Positions 43,812 through 52,336 of a stretch of 64,000 nt of DNA are shown here, piece after piece (position 1 is the stretch's first letter; each line of letters starts with the position of its first letter). The DNA lies in contig NZ_SDLR01000002.1 in the NCBI RefSeq assembly GCF_004522215.1, forward strand, positions 62,001-126,000, written 5' to 3'. The DNA comes from Ammoniphilus sp. YIM 78166 (GTDB lineage Bacteria; Bacillota; Bacilli; Aneurinibacillales; RAOX-1). The notes under the pieces are model-generated. The model searched no databases. It was given only the letters and a program-made list of their open reading frames with translations, and was not told the origin of the DNA. The position numbers were made by a program, and so were the translations under genes.

Positions 43812-44795
43812 TTATCTTCTGTCTCCTTCTAAAGCGAATAGTCCAGGTGCTCCGCCTGTATGCCAGAATAACACATTGCTGCCTGGCGTAATTTGACCGT
43901 TTTCAACCATGTCAATTAGCCCGGAAAACGCTTTTGCCGTATAGACGTGATCGAGTAGAATACTTTCCTCTGAAGCCATCAACTTGAGGGCGTTCATCCC
44001 GGCCTCGGTAGGTTTTCCGTACCCTTTCCCTATATAGGCGTCTGAAACATCGAGTTGTTCAGGGAGCGGGGCTTGAACCGTTGAAAGGGATGGTCCCAAT
44101 AACGGCAGGGCTTGTTCCATGCATTCAATAATGCGTTGCTTAATGTCAGCTGTAGAGAGCCAAGGACTGATGCCTACCAGGTGAGAAGAGGCTTGAACTG
44201 CTTGATGACCAAGATGGATCCCCGCAAATGTACCACCTGAACCAGCGGTGACGAATTCCCAATCAAATTGAAGTTCTCTTTCTATTCGTTGCTGTTCCAT
44301 CTCTAGATAGGCATCTAAATATCCTAGACTGCCAATCCCGTTCGAGCCGCCAACCGGAATGATATAAGGCTTGCGACCTTCTTGCTGAAGCTCTTCCGCT
44401 AGCTTTTCTAGAGCCTCGTCCATTTCTCTGGGGTGACGAGGAAAAAAGAATTTAATCCTAGCCCCAATTAATTCATTAATTAATAGATTGGCAGTTGGTT
44501 TTTCAGGAGGCTTCCCAGCTAGCAAAAGAACAGGGTCAAACCCGAGTTTCTTAGCGATGGCCGCGGTTGTCTTGGCGTGATTGGACTGCGGCCCACCTGT
44601 GGTGAGAATCGTGTCCGCTCCTTTCGCTTGTGCATCAGCAAAAATGTATTCCAGTTTGCGAATTTTATTTCCCCCAGTGACCATGTCCCCAGTTAGATCA
44701 TCCCGCTTGATCCAAAGGTTAATGTTGAGCTGTTCACTCAAACGGGGGAGAGGCTGTAAAGGTGTAGGCTTTTGGGCTAATGGAATCCGTTTCAT
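43812..44795 (-). CDS. dcyD: D-cysteine desulfhydrase/ACC deaminase-family PLP enzyme
   Basis: A fold-type II PLP enzyme of 327 aa. The Schiff-base Lys is in GGNKIRKLEY, the serine loop reads GGPQSNHAKTTAA, and the phosphate loop is TAGSGGTFAG. The family holds D-cysteine desulfhydrases and 1-aminocyclopropane-1-carboxylate deaminases. The D-cysteine form is more likely in Bacillales but cannot be proved by eye. Co-directional with panE. Confidence 0.82.
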   Translation of the reverse strand: MKRIPLAQKPTPLQPLPRLSEQLNINLWIKRDDLTGDMVTGGNKIRKLEYIFADAQAKGADTILTTGGPQSNHAKTTAAIAKKLGFDPVLLLAGKPPEKPTANLLINELIGARIKFFFPRHPREMDEALEKLAEELQQEGRKPYIIPVGGSNGIGSLGYLDAYLEMEQQRIERELQFDWEFVTAGSGGTFAGIHLGHQAVQASSHLVGISPWLSTADIKQRIIECMEQALPLLGPSLSTVQAPLPEQLDVSDAYIGKGYGKPTEAGMNALKLMASEESILLDHVYTAKAFSGLIDMVENGQITPGSNVLFWHTGGAPGLFALEGDRR

Positions 44796-44841
44796 GGAAC
44801 CACATCCTTTTTTTTCTTTATTTCATCATATCACAGCGCGC

Positions 44842-44869
44842 AAAAAAACGCCTTGCGATAGGCAAGGCG
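44842..44869 (-). terminator. Terminator of the cotJ operon
   Basis: CGCCTTGC and GCAAGGCG, followed on the minus strand by seven T. Confidence 0.85.
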
Positions 44870-44879
44870 AATCAATAAT

Positions 44880-45449
44880 TTAGAAGATTTTCTTTTGCTG
44901 CTGATCGGCTTTAATGATCTCAACGGCTTCACGGAATCGTTGAGAATGAACAATCTCGCGCTCACGTAAGAAAGTCAGTCCATCGATCAGATCCACATCA
45001 TCGGTCATGTCAATCAGCCATTGGTAGGTGGCCCGGGCTTTTTCTTCTGCGGCAATATCTTCGTACAAATCGGCTATCGGATCACCTTTAGCTTGTATGT
45101 AAGTGGCCGTCCAGGGGACCCCTGCTGCATTATGATAGAAAAGGGCTTTATCGTGGTTGGCGTAATGGTCCCCTAGTCCTGCCGCCTTCAGCTGATCCGG
45201 CGTGGCATCCTTGGTTAGCTTGTAGACCATAGTTGCAATCATCTCGAGATGGGCGAGCTCTTCCGTTCCGATATCATTAAGTAGTCCAATCACCTTATCT
45301 GGTACCGTATATCTTTGATTTAAGTAGCGTAAGGCGGCGGCGAGCTCTCCGTCCGCACCGCCATATTGTTCAATTAAAAATTTGGCCATCCGAGGATCAC
45401 ATTTACTGACTCGTACAGGATACTGCAGCTTTTTTTCGTAGATCCACAT
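44880..45449 (-). CDS. cotJC: Spore coat protein CotJC (manganese catalase-like)
   Basis: 189 aa, a four-helix ferritin-like protein of the Mn-catalase family found in the inner coat. Metal-binding carboxylates lie in DIGTEELAHLEMIATMV and EKARATYQWLIDM. The opening MWIYEKKLQYPVRV is the usual CotJC start. Last gene of cotJABC, expressed in the mother cell in B. subtilis (SigE). Confidence 0.94.
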   Translation of the reverse strand: MWIYEKKLQYPVRVSKCDPRMAKFLIEQYGGADGELAAALRYLNQRYTVPDKVIGLLNDIGTEELAHLEMIATMVYKLTKDATPDQLKAAGLGDHYANHDKALFYHNAAGVPWTATYIQAKGDPIADLYEDIAAEEKARATYQWLIDMTDDVDLIDGLTFLREREIVHSQRFREAVEIIKADQQQKKIF

Positions 45450-45473
45450 GAAAAAGCACCCTCCTTTTTCCGA

Positions 45474-45755
45474 TTATACTTGCCAAGGCCAAGGGGCTGA
45501 GTCCCATGTCCAAGGATAGGTTGAATAGCTGTTGCCAAAATGATAGAGCGGTCCAAACATCGATTGAAACTTATTTTTTAATGCCATGCTTTTTTGAGCG
45601 AATTCATTGTATTGATTGATGGCTTTATGATCTTGGGGATGCGTATCCAAATAGAGATTAAGCTCTACCAGGACAAAATCAACCGCCTGGATTTCATAAA
45701 GAAGCTCATAGTACTGCTTTTTCTGGTCTTCCGTCAGCTTTTTGTTTTCGCTCAT
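45474..45755 (-). CDS. cotJB: Spore coat protein CotJB
   Basis: 93 aa. YYELLYEIQAVDFVLVELNL and LDTHPQDHKAINQYNEF are the family core; the tail is Tyr/Trp/Pro-rich. ATG 45755 overlaps the cotJA stop as ATGA, implying translational coupling, and GGAGGAGG precedes it. Confidence 0.9.
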   Translation of the reverse strand: MSENKKLTEDQKKQYYELLYEIQAVDFVLVELNLYLDTHPQDHKAINQYNEFAQKSMALKNKFQSMFGPLYHFGNSYSTYPWTWDSAPWPWQV

Positions 45756-45994
45756 GATGGATCCTCCTCCCGTTTGCCTACTTTTCCTTCCTTGTAAGGA
45801 TTGGTGTATGGGGCATAGAGGGCCGGCCATAGCGTACCGAGCTTAAGTGCTTCGTAAGGCTGGAATTGAGGAAGATTATACGGTTGAAAACCCAAATAAA
45901 GTTGGGGTGGTGTTTCATAGGTTTTTACTTTTTGTGGTGGGCAAGGGTCAAAGGGACTGCTATAAGGGAACCACTTCTTTCTTGTTGTATACAT
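45752..45994 (-). CDS. cotJA: Spore coat protein CotJA
   Basis: 80 aa. PPQLYLGFQPYNLPQFQPYE and ALKLGTLWPALYAPYTNPY are typical of CotJA. ATG 45994 is chosen for AAGGAGG upstream. First gene of the cotJ operon; a SigE promoter is expected upstream, but I could not identify a convincing one. Confidence 0.88.
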   Translation of the reverse strand: MYTTRKKWFPYSSPFDPCPPQKVKTYETPPQLYLGFQPYNLPQFQPYEALKLGTLWPALYAPYTNPYKEGKVGKREEDPS

Positions 45995-46132
45995 CGGCAA
46001 TCCTCCTTGTGCTTCATTAGTATCCATCCTATTATTCAGGACAACTTGTTTAGAACTATCAAGAGATAGTTAAATTATTTTGAATGTTGTTGTATGATAG
46101 GAAGATAGATATTAGGAGAGGTGATGTAAACA

Positions 46133-47836
46133 ATGGATATATTACGAATAAATATGGAGGAGCTTTCTTTTCGATATGAATCACTTGAGGAAAAGGATTT
46201 GCTGCTTGGCGGCAGAGCATTGACCTCAAAAATTGTCCATGATGAGGTTCCAGGTACTTGTCATCCCCTAGGCCCCAATAACAAGCTAGTTATTTCAAAT
46301 GGAGTGCTTACTGGTTCCTTGGCTTCAAGTGCGGAAAGAAGCTCCATGGGAGCAAAGAGCCCACTTACTGGGGGGATTAAAGAAAGTAATGCGGGGGGAA
46401 CCGCTGGTTTGCAAATGGGTAGACTAGGGCTTCGCGCGATTATTTTTGAAGGAATTCGAGATGACTTCCAAGTGATTTATATTAATAAGGATGGCGTTCG
46501 TTTTGACTCTGCCGAAGAATTGCTGGGAAAACCAATGAGCGAGGCTGCAGAGAAGATCTATGAAAAGTATGGCAATAAGGTTGGCTACTATCTGATTGGT
46601 GTTTCCGGCGAGATGAAGATGCTTACGGCGGCCATTGCCAATGGGGATAAGGACAAGAATCCTACGCGCTTTTACGGACGAGGGGGCCTAGGTGCTGTAG
46701 CTGGATCTAAAGGGATTAAAGCGGTAGTTTTTGATGATAGCGGTGTCGCAAGAAACAAGCCTAAGGATCCAGAAAAGTTCAAACAAGCCCTTCGGACGTA
46801 TACGGAGTGGTTGCGGGAAGCACCCGCAACAAGTAAGGTATTTCCTGAGCTGGGGACAGCCGCTTTGGTGAAATCGACGAATGCTCTGGGCGCCTTACCC
46901 ACGAGGAACTTCTCAACGGGAAGCTTCGAAGGCCACGAAAACATCAGCGGAGAGAAGCTGCGAGAAATTATCCTGGAACGTGGGGGAGAAGGTACACCTA
47001 CTCATGCCTGTATGCCAGGTTGCGCGATCCGCTGCTCGAACATCTATGTTGACCCGCAAGGGAAAATGGTCACATCGCCTATTGAGTACGAGAATATTGG
47101 GTTGCTGGGCTCTAATTTGGGGATTGACGATATGGATGCAATCGTTGAACTCAATCGCCTGTGCAATGAGTATGCGGTGGATACCATTGAAACGGGGGCT
47201 GCCATTGGCGTGTTGATGGAGGCAGGGGTTCTTGCCTTTGGGGATAAGCAAGGTGCTAAGAACGTCTTGGAGGAAGTCGGTAAAGGAACTCCACTAGGAC
47301 GCATCATTGGAGGAGGAGCTGAGCAGGTTGGGAAGCTATATGGCATCCGCAAGGTCCCAACCGTAAAAGGTCAAGCCATGCCTGCTTATGACCCAAGAGC
47401 GATTAAGGGCCTAGGAGTCACTTATGCGACTTCCCCGCAAGGAGCGGATCACACCGCTGGCCAAACCATCCGCGCGCAAGTGAATCACCATAAGGCTGAG
47501 GGACAAGTCCAAGCTTCAAAAGGGGCTCAGGTCGTCAACACCATCTACGATGTGCTTGGATTATGTTATTTTGGTGCATCTGCCGTAGCTGGAAGATTTG
47601 AAACCCTTGCTGATTTGGTTACAGGTTATACCGGTGTTCCAACGACGGCGGAGGACATTGTGGGCTTAGCCAAACAAACGCTTCAAAAGGAGCACGGATT
47701 TAATCGTTCTGCAGGCTTCACCAAAGCCCAAGACCGATTGCCTGAGCATTTTTATCTTGATCAAAATCCTGCGAGTGGGACCACCTTTGATGTTCCGGAA
47801 GAAGAATTGGTTCAGATTGGCGTGGAAGGCGATTGA
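46133..47836 (+). CDS. aor: Aldehyde ferredoxin oxidoreductase (tungsten-type)
   Basis: 567 aa, AOR family (W-bis-pterin plus [4Fe-4S]), oxidising aldehydes to acids with ferredoxin, or the reverse. Domain 1 contains GVLTGSLASSAERSSMGAKS (pterin/phosphate contact). Domain 2 has the cluster cysteines CMPGCAIRC, and the fourth is in VLGLCYFG. Domain 3 holds AYDPRAIKGLGVTYATSPQG. It is somewhat shorter than the 600–630 aa archaeal enzymes. A MoaD-like gene overlaps its stop (TTGA), as in many bacterial aor loci. The product is oxygen-sensitive in most known cases. Confidence 0.9.
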   Translation: MDILRINMEELSFRYESLEEKDLLLGGRALTSKIVHDEVPGTCHPLGPNNKLVISNGVLTGSLASSAERSSMGAKSPLTGGIKESNAGGTAGLQMGRLGLRAIIFEGIRDDFQVIYINKDGVRFDSAEELLGKPMSEAAEKIYEKYGNKVGYYLIGVSGEMKMLTAAIANGDKDKNPTRFYGRGGLGAVAGSKGIKAVVFDDSGVARNKPKDPEKFKQALRTYTEWLREAPATSKVFPELGTAALVKSTNALGALPTRNFSTGSFEGHENISGEKLREIILERGGEGTPTHACMPGCAIRCSNIYVDPQGKMVTSPIEYENIGLLGSNLGIDDMDAIVELNRLCNEYAVDTIETGAAIGVLMEAGVLAFGDKQGAKNVLEEVGKGTPLGRIIGGGAEQVGKLYGIRKVPTVKGQAMPAYDPRAIKGLGVTYATSPQGADHTAGQTIRAQVNHHKAEGQVQASKGAQVVNTIYDVLGLCYFGASAVAGRFETLADLVTGYTGVPTTAEDIVGLAKQTLQKEHGFNRSAGFTKAQDRLPEHFYLDQNPASGTTFDVPEEELVQIGVEGD

Positions 47837-48054
47837 TCACCGTTCAGGTTACCTCGTTCATTTTTGACAGGACCAATTTGACAGGAGCATATGAGCTAAC
47901 TGAACCGAAGACGATTCAAGATTTTGTAGAATCCTTAGGGTTGACATGGAACTCTGACTCCTTGGTTGTGGTAAATGGGATCATTGTCGAGGAATACTAT
48001 GAACTGAAGGATGGGGATAACGTTCAGTTGCTTATCCCCATCCTTGGTGGGTAA
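47833..48054 (+). CDS. MoaD/ThiS-family sulfur carrier
   Basis: 73 aa, beta-grasp fold ending in the required Gly–Gly (LLIPILGG), which is thiocarboxylated for pterin dithiolene synthesis. The start is TTG 47833, overlapping the aor stop by 4 bp. The location argues for a dedicated role in W-pterin cofactor supply for the upstream AOR. Confidence 0.85.
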   Translation: MITVQVTSFIFDRTNLTGAYELTEPKTIQDFVESLGLTWNSDSLVVVNGIIVEEYYELKDGDNVQLLIPILGG

Positions 48055-48083
48055 ATGTTAAATAGGGATGAGGGGGTAATAAG

Positions 48084-49247
48084 ATGAGTTCAGTACAAGA
48101 TCAAAAAGGTTATTTTGGGCAGTTTGGAGGAAGCTTTGTTCCGCCAGCGCTACAGGAGGTATTAGAGTACCTGGCTGAGCAATTCTATAAGTTTAAGGAT
48201 GACCCAGAGTTTATTGAAGAGTTTCGCTATTATTTGCGCGAGTATGTTGGAAGAGAAAACCCTCTCACCTATGCCAAACATTTGACCGATAAGCTAGGCG
48301 GCGCCAAAATCTATTTAAAGCGGGAAGACCTAAATCACACCGGATCCCATAAGATTAACAACGTACTAGGGCAAATTCTACTTGCCAAGCGCATGGGAGC
48401 CAAGCGAGTGATCGCTGAAACAGGGGCGGGACAGCATGGGGTAGCCACTGCTACCGTGTGTGCGATGTTTGGGATGGATTCCGTGGTCTACATGGGAGCA
48501 GAAGATACACGCAGACAAGCCCTTAATGTTTTCCGCATGGAACTTCTTGGGGCCAAAGTGGTCGCCGTGGAGAAGGGACAGGGCCGATTGAAGGATGCCG
48601 TAGATGAGGCGTTAAATGATTTAGTTCAAAACTATAAGAATACGTTTTATCTTTTAGGCTCGGCAGTGGGGCCTCATCCGTTCCCGACCATGGTCAAGCA
48701 CTTTCAGTCTGTCATCAGTGAAGAGTCTAAGAGACAGATACTGGAAAAAGAAGGCTGCCTGCCAAATGCTGTGATTGCATCGGTAGGTGGGGGAAGTAAC
48801 GCTATAGGCGCTTTTGCGCATTATATCGATGAGCCTAGCGTACGGATTATCGGGGTTGAGCCGGATCAAGCTGCTACCTTAACCGAGGGTGTTCCAGCGG
48901 TCATTCACGGGTTCAAGTGCCTCGTGCTACTAGATGAAGAAGGGAATCCTAAGCCAACGTATTCCATCGCGGCAGGTCTAGACTATCCTGGGATTGGACC
49001 AGAGCACAGTTATCTAAAGGAATCTGGGCGTGCTGAGTACTATACGGTGAGCAATGAGGAAGTGTTAGAGGCCTTTCAGGTCTTATCCAAAACTGAAGGG
49101 ATTATCCCGGCTTTAGAAAGTGCCCATGCCGTGGCCTATGCTATAAAGTTAGCCCCAACCTTGCCAAAAGAGCAGATACTTATTATCAATATCTCCGGGC
49201 GTGGAGATAAAGACGTAGAACAAGTATTTAATATGCTAAAAAAATAA
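48084..49247 (+). CDS. trpB: Tryptophan synthase beta chain, orphan copy
   Basis: 387 aa TrpB1-type. The PLP lysine is in [15 protein letters not shown], followed by [17 protein letters not shown] and the phosphate loop VGGGSNAIG. It condenses indole with serine to give tryptophan. No trpA or other trp gene is near. It is placed 30 bp after moaD and 15 bp before yciI, apparently in one operon with aor. Some lone TrpBs act on free indole or serve as serine/threonine deaminases. Confidence 0.93.
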   Translation: MSSVQDQKGYFGQFGGSFVPPALQEVLEYLAEQFYKFKDDPEFIEEFRYYLREYVGRENPLTYAKHLTDKLGGAKIYLKREDLNHTGSHKINNVLGQILLAKRMGAKRVIAETGAGQHGVATATVCAMFGMDSVVYMGAEDTRRQALNVFRMELLGAKVVAVEKGQGRLKDAVDEALNDLVQNYKNTFYLLGSAVGPHPFPTMVKHFQSVISEESKRQILEKEGCLPNAVIASVGGGSNAIGAFAHYIDEPSVRIIGVEPDQAATLTEGVPAVIHGFKCLVLLDEEGNPKPTYSIAAGLDYPGIGPEHSYLKESGRAEYYTVSNEEVLEAFQVLSKTEGIIPALESAHAVAYAIKLAPTLPKEQILIINISGRGDKDVEQVFNMLKK

Positions 49248-49261
49248 AAAGGAGTTCTGAT

Positions 49262-49522
49262 ATGGCACATTTTGCAGCAATCCTAAACATGCTAGATGAA
49301 GAAAAGAACCAACAATATCGTCCGCAGCACCTAGAGTATCTTGAGGAGTTGGGAAAGCAAGGGAAAGTATTTGCAAAAGGACCTTTTGCCGATGGGTCTG
49401 GCGGTATGGTCATCTATGTCGCTGAATCATTCGAGGAAGCAAAAGAAGTAGCAGAAAACGATCCGTACGTTCTTCTGGGTGCTCGACGATTGGATCTTCG
49501 GGAATGGAAGATGAGTCAATAA
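49262..49522 (+). CDS. YciI family protein
   Basis: 86 aa, dimeric alpha+beta ferredoxin-like fold. RPQHLEYLEELGKQGKVFAK and GPFADGSGGMVIY carry the conserved His/Asp residues of the family (His-Asp pair seen as QHLEYL and FADG). Activity unknown; some members act in aromatic degradation. Last gene of the aor–moaD–trpB–yciI unit. Confidence 0.85.
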   Translation: MAHFAAILNMLDEEKNQQYRPQHLEYLEELGKQGKVFAKGPFADGSGGMVIYVAESFEEAKEVAENDPYVLLGARRLDLREWKMSQ

Positions 49523-49532
49523 GCTGTCTAGG

Positions 49533-49575
49533 TAAAAAAGGCTGTCCCTCTGCAGTAGGCGGGACAGCCTTTTCC
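49533..49575 (+). terminator. Terminator after yciI
   Basis: AAAAGGCTGTCCC and GGGACAGCCTTTT, 12-nt loop, then TTTTT. Confidence 0.9.
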
Positions 49576-49588
49576 TTTTTTAGGGTGG

Positions 49589-49900
49589 CTAGCGAGCTAA
49601 GGTACGGGTCCTTTGGTCAACATCTCGTTCATCTAGTCCTAGGTAGTTGTCACGATCATGAACAATCAGGGGATTTCCATAACCGTGATGACCTCGGTTA
49701 TTGGTAATGGTTCCAGCGCGATTGGTATAGATCGTTCGGTTACCCCCGCCTTCATATACATCGTCTACATCGTTGTAGTTCACATCATAGACATGGCGAT
49801 CATAACCGGGACTGTCTAGATTGTTGACTCCAGCGGTTCCGCATGCCGTCATTGCAGCACTTAACACAAAAACAGAGAAGATTGAAGCTATTTTCTTCAT
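49589..49900 (-). CDS. Putative lipoprotein rich in Asp/Asn/Arg (103 aa)
   Basis: Signal peptide MKKIASIFSVFVLSAAMTAC with lipobox MTAC. The mature part is hydrophilic: YDVNYNDVDDVYEGGGNRTI, then NNRGHHGYGNPL. The tail DERDVDQRTRTLAR is strongly charged. It recalls spore-cortex or outer-membrane-like lipoproteins of the YhcN/YlaJ type only loosely. Function unknown. Confidence 0.65.
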   Translation of the reverse strand: MKKIASIFSVFVLSAAMTACGTAGVNNLDSPGYDRHVYDVNYNDVDDVYEGGGNRTIYTNRAGTITNNRGHHGYGNPLIVHDRDNYLGLDERDVDQRTRTLAR

Positions 49901-50042
49901 ATAGCACCTCTTTTCTCAGTTTAGTTGCCACCCAGTCTTAGCTTTTCTTTGGAAAGAAGCTTTTATTTTGGTAAAAAAAGAGAAACTATCGATTCAGTTA
50001 TGACGTCTAATAGAGTAGAAACGAATTGAAAGAGGGGAAAAG

Positions 50043-52307
50043 ATGGGGAAATCTCTACGTGGGTTGTTTGTGATCATACTTCTGCTGGTTAGCTTTCAGA
50101 TGAATGCTTTTGCTGAGACCGAAGTAAAGCTGCGGCTAGGGAATGATTTGCTTCTTGAAAAACACGCCCACTTAATCGATGGAAAGAATTTAGGTCTTAT
50201 TACTAATCAAACGGGAGTCAACAGCGAAGGGAAAAGGACGATTGATTTATTATATGAGTACCCAAACGCTAAGCTAACCGCCTTATATTCCCCCGAACAT
50301 GGGATTGACGGAATTGCCAAAGCGGGTGAGTATGTGGAATCTTATATGGAGCCGCGTTTACAGATTCCCGTATTCAGCCTCTACGGTAAAACGCGCATGC
50401 CAACTCCTGAGATGCTTGAAGGTATAGACGTTCTTCTTTTTGACATCCAGGACATCGGCGCTAGAAGCTACACGTATATTTCTACGCTGAACTACTGTAT
50501 GATTGCGGCTCAGAAGCAAGGTATTCCGATTGTTGTCTTGGATCGCCCGAACCCGCTTGGGGGAGAGATCGTGGATGGACCTATGCTAGAGGAACCTTAT
50601 AAATCCTTTGTTGGGGTAGATCTGCTTCCAATGGCCCATGGCATGACGATTGGTGAAGTGGCTCAGTTCTTTAACCGAAATATTGGAGCGCAATTGACCG
50701 TTGTCCCTATGGAAGGCTACACGCGCAACCTGTTGTTTAAAGATACGGGACTTCCTTGGGTACCGACTTCTCCTAACATTCCAGACCTATCTTCGGTCAT
50801 GGGATATATGGCGACAGGACTAGGCGAAGGAACCGGAATTGTACAGCGAGACAAATTTAAATGGATTGGCGGGAAAGGGATCGATTCCCAAAAGTATGCA
50901 CAGTTGCTCAGCCAAGCGGCACTTCCTGGTGTTCGTTTTATCCCGGAAATGCAAGGGGAGTTAGGTGGAGTTCGCTTGGATATTACGGACCCCTATACCT
51001 TTAATCCTGCAAAAACAGGGATTTATGCCTTAGCCTATGCCCAGCAGTTGAACCGCTTTGAGGTTCCAGTTAGCGGAAAAACGGTGGTCATGTTTGACAA
51101 GATTATGGGAACGAACAAGATCGGCCAGTACTTAAAGCAAGGATTGTCTCCAGAGCAAATCGAACTAAACTATGCAGAAGACTTGAAGAGATTTAAAGAG
51201 GAAAGAGAAAAATACTTAATCTATGAAGCTAGTCCTGAACTTGAGCCAGTAAAAAAAGTGGTATTAGAGGGTGGAATTGTCCATAACAATAAGAGCTTTA
51301 TTCCTCTTCGGATGGTACTAACCGAATTAGGATATACCGTAAGTTATGAGCCTGCAGATCGCAAGATATATGCTGAAAAGCCGGGTAAGAGGATTGTCTT
51401 GGACACAACGGTATCTCCTATGCCGGTGTGGGTCAATGATGTCTTGATGCCGCCAACCATTGACCCTTTCACTCGGAACGGGGTATCCTATCTACCAGCT
51501 AACTTTATTACTTGGATTGAAAAAAGTACGCAACAAACCATAGCCCATACCGTGGTGATCACAAAGGAAGGGCTAGAGATTCAAGTTAAACTTCCTGTTC
51601 CGAAGCCTTCACCGCAGCCCAAGCCGGTCCCGAAGCAGGCGTTGCCTGTAGCTGGAAAGGTAGCTTATTTAACCTTGGATGATGGCCCATCCACGTTAAC
51701 CAGTCAGGTGTTAGATATCTTAAAGGAGCATCAAGTAAAAGCAACCTTCTTTGTGATCGGTAAAAATATCAAAGGGAATGAACAGGTACTAAAGCGTGCG
51801 GTGGCAGAAGGGCATGTCATTGCTGGGCATACGTTCTCTCATGACTATAATAAGATCTACCGAAACGTTGAAGCCTTCTTCAAAGACTTAGAAGCAGGAA
51901 ATAAGGAAATCCAACGAGCAACGGGTGTGAAGCCGACTGTGTTCCGTTTTCCAGGGGGAAGCAATAATGGCGTGAGCAAGCCTGCCCAAGACCCTAAGCT
52001 ATACGGAAAAGATCAGTGGATTATGCATGATCTTGTAAAAGAGTCCGTTAAGCGTGGGTATACCTACTATGATTGGAATGTAAGTGTCGGGGATGCATCT
52101 CCAACTGGCTATACGGCAGAGAGTGCCCTTCAGCGGGTAGTGGATGGGGCGAAAGGAAAAAAGGAAATCGTCGTACTCGCCCATGATACGGCTGCGAAGG
52201 CTAATACGGTTAAAGCCTTACCAGGGATTATTCAACATCTGAAGCAAGAGGGGTTTACGTTTAAGACGATGGATTCTACTGTTTCTGGTTTTGCGTTTTT
52301 AAAGTAA
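50043..52307 (+). CDS. NamZ-type exo-N-acetylmuramidase fused to a stalk domain and a NodB polysaccharide deacetylase
   Basis: 754 aa, secreted. Signal peptide about 1–24 (FVIILLLVSFQMNAFAE). Residues about 30–395 are NamZ/YbbC (DUF1343): LITNQTGVNSEGK, YSPEHGIDG, LLFDIQDIGARSYTY, VVLDRPNPLGG, WVPTSPNIPDL. This family removes terminal MurNAc from muropeptides. Residues about 400–510 look like a copper-amine-oxidase-N-like stalk (FIPLRMVLTELGYTVSYEPA). After a Pro/Lys linker, residues about 545–754 are NodB: TLDDGPS (two Asp), GHTFSHDYNK (two His), RFPGGSNNG, LAHDT. Muramidase and deacetylase activity on wall fragments is thus combined in one chain. Confidence 0.9.
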   Translation: MGKSLRGLFVIILLLVSFQMNAFAETEVKLRLGNDLLLEKHAHLIDGKNLGLITNQTGVNSEGKRTIDLLYEYPNAKLTALYSPEHGIDGIAKAGEYVESYMEPRLQIPVFSLYGKTRMPTPEMLEGIDVLLFDIQDIGARSYTYISTLNYCMIAAQKQGIPIVVLDRPNPLGGEIVDGPMLEEPYKSFVGVDLLPMAHGMTIGEVAQFFNRNIGAQLTVVPMEGYTRNLLFKDTGLPWVPTSPNIPDLSSVMGYMATGLGEGTGIVQRDKFKWIGGKGIDSQKYAQLLSQAALPGVRFIPEMQGELGGVRLDITDPYTFNPAKTGIYALAYAQQLNRFEVPVSGKTVVMFDKIMGTNKIGQYLKQGLSPEQIELNYAEDLKRFKEEREKYLIYEASPELEPVKKVVLEGGIVHNNKSFIPLRMVLTELGYTVSYEPADRKIYAEKPGKRIVLDTTVSPMPVWVNDVLMPPTIDPFTRNGVSYLPANFITWIEKSTQQTIAHTVVITKEGLEIQVKLPVPKPSPQPKPVPKQALPVAGKVAYLTLDDGPSTLTSQVLDILKEHQVKATFFVIGKNIKGNEQVLKRAVAEGHVIAGHTFSHDYNKIYRNVEAFFKDLEAGNKEIQRATGVKPTVFRFPGGSNNGVSKPAQDPKLYGKDQWIMHDLVKESVKRGYTYYDWNVSVGDASPTGYTAESALQRVVDGAKGKKEIVVLAHDTAAKANTVKALPGIIQHLKQEGFTFKTMDSTVSGFAFLK

Positions 52308-52336
52308 AAGTAGGGGGCTAAGTACCCCTACTTTTT
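52303..52336. terminator. Convergent terminator
   Basis: AAGTAGGGG and CCCCTACTT, 8-nt loop, then TTTTT; between the NamZ fusion gene and the minus-strand glutamate synthase-like gene. Confidence 0.8.
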
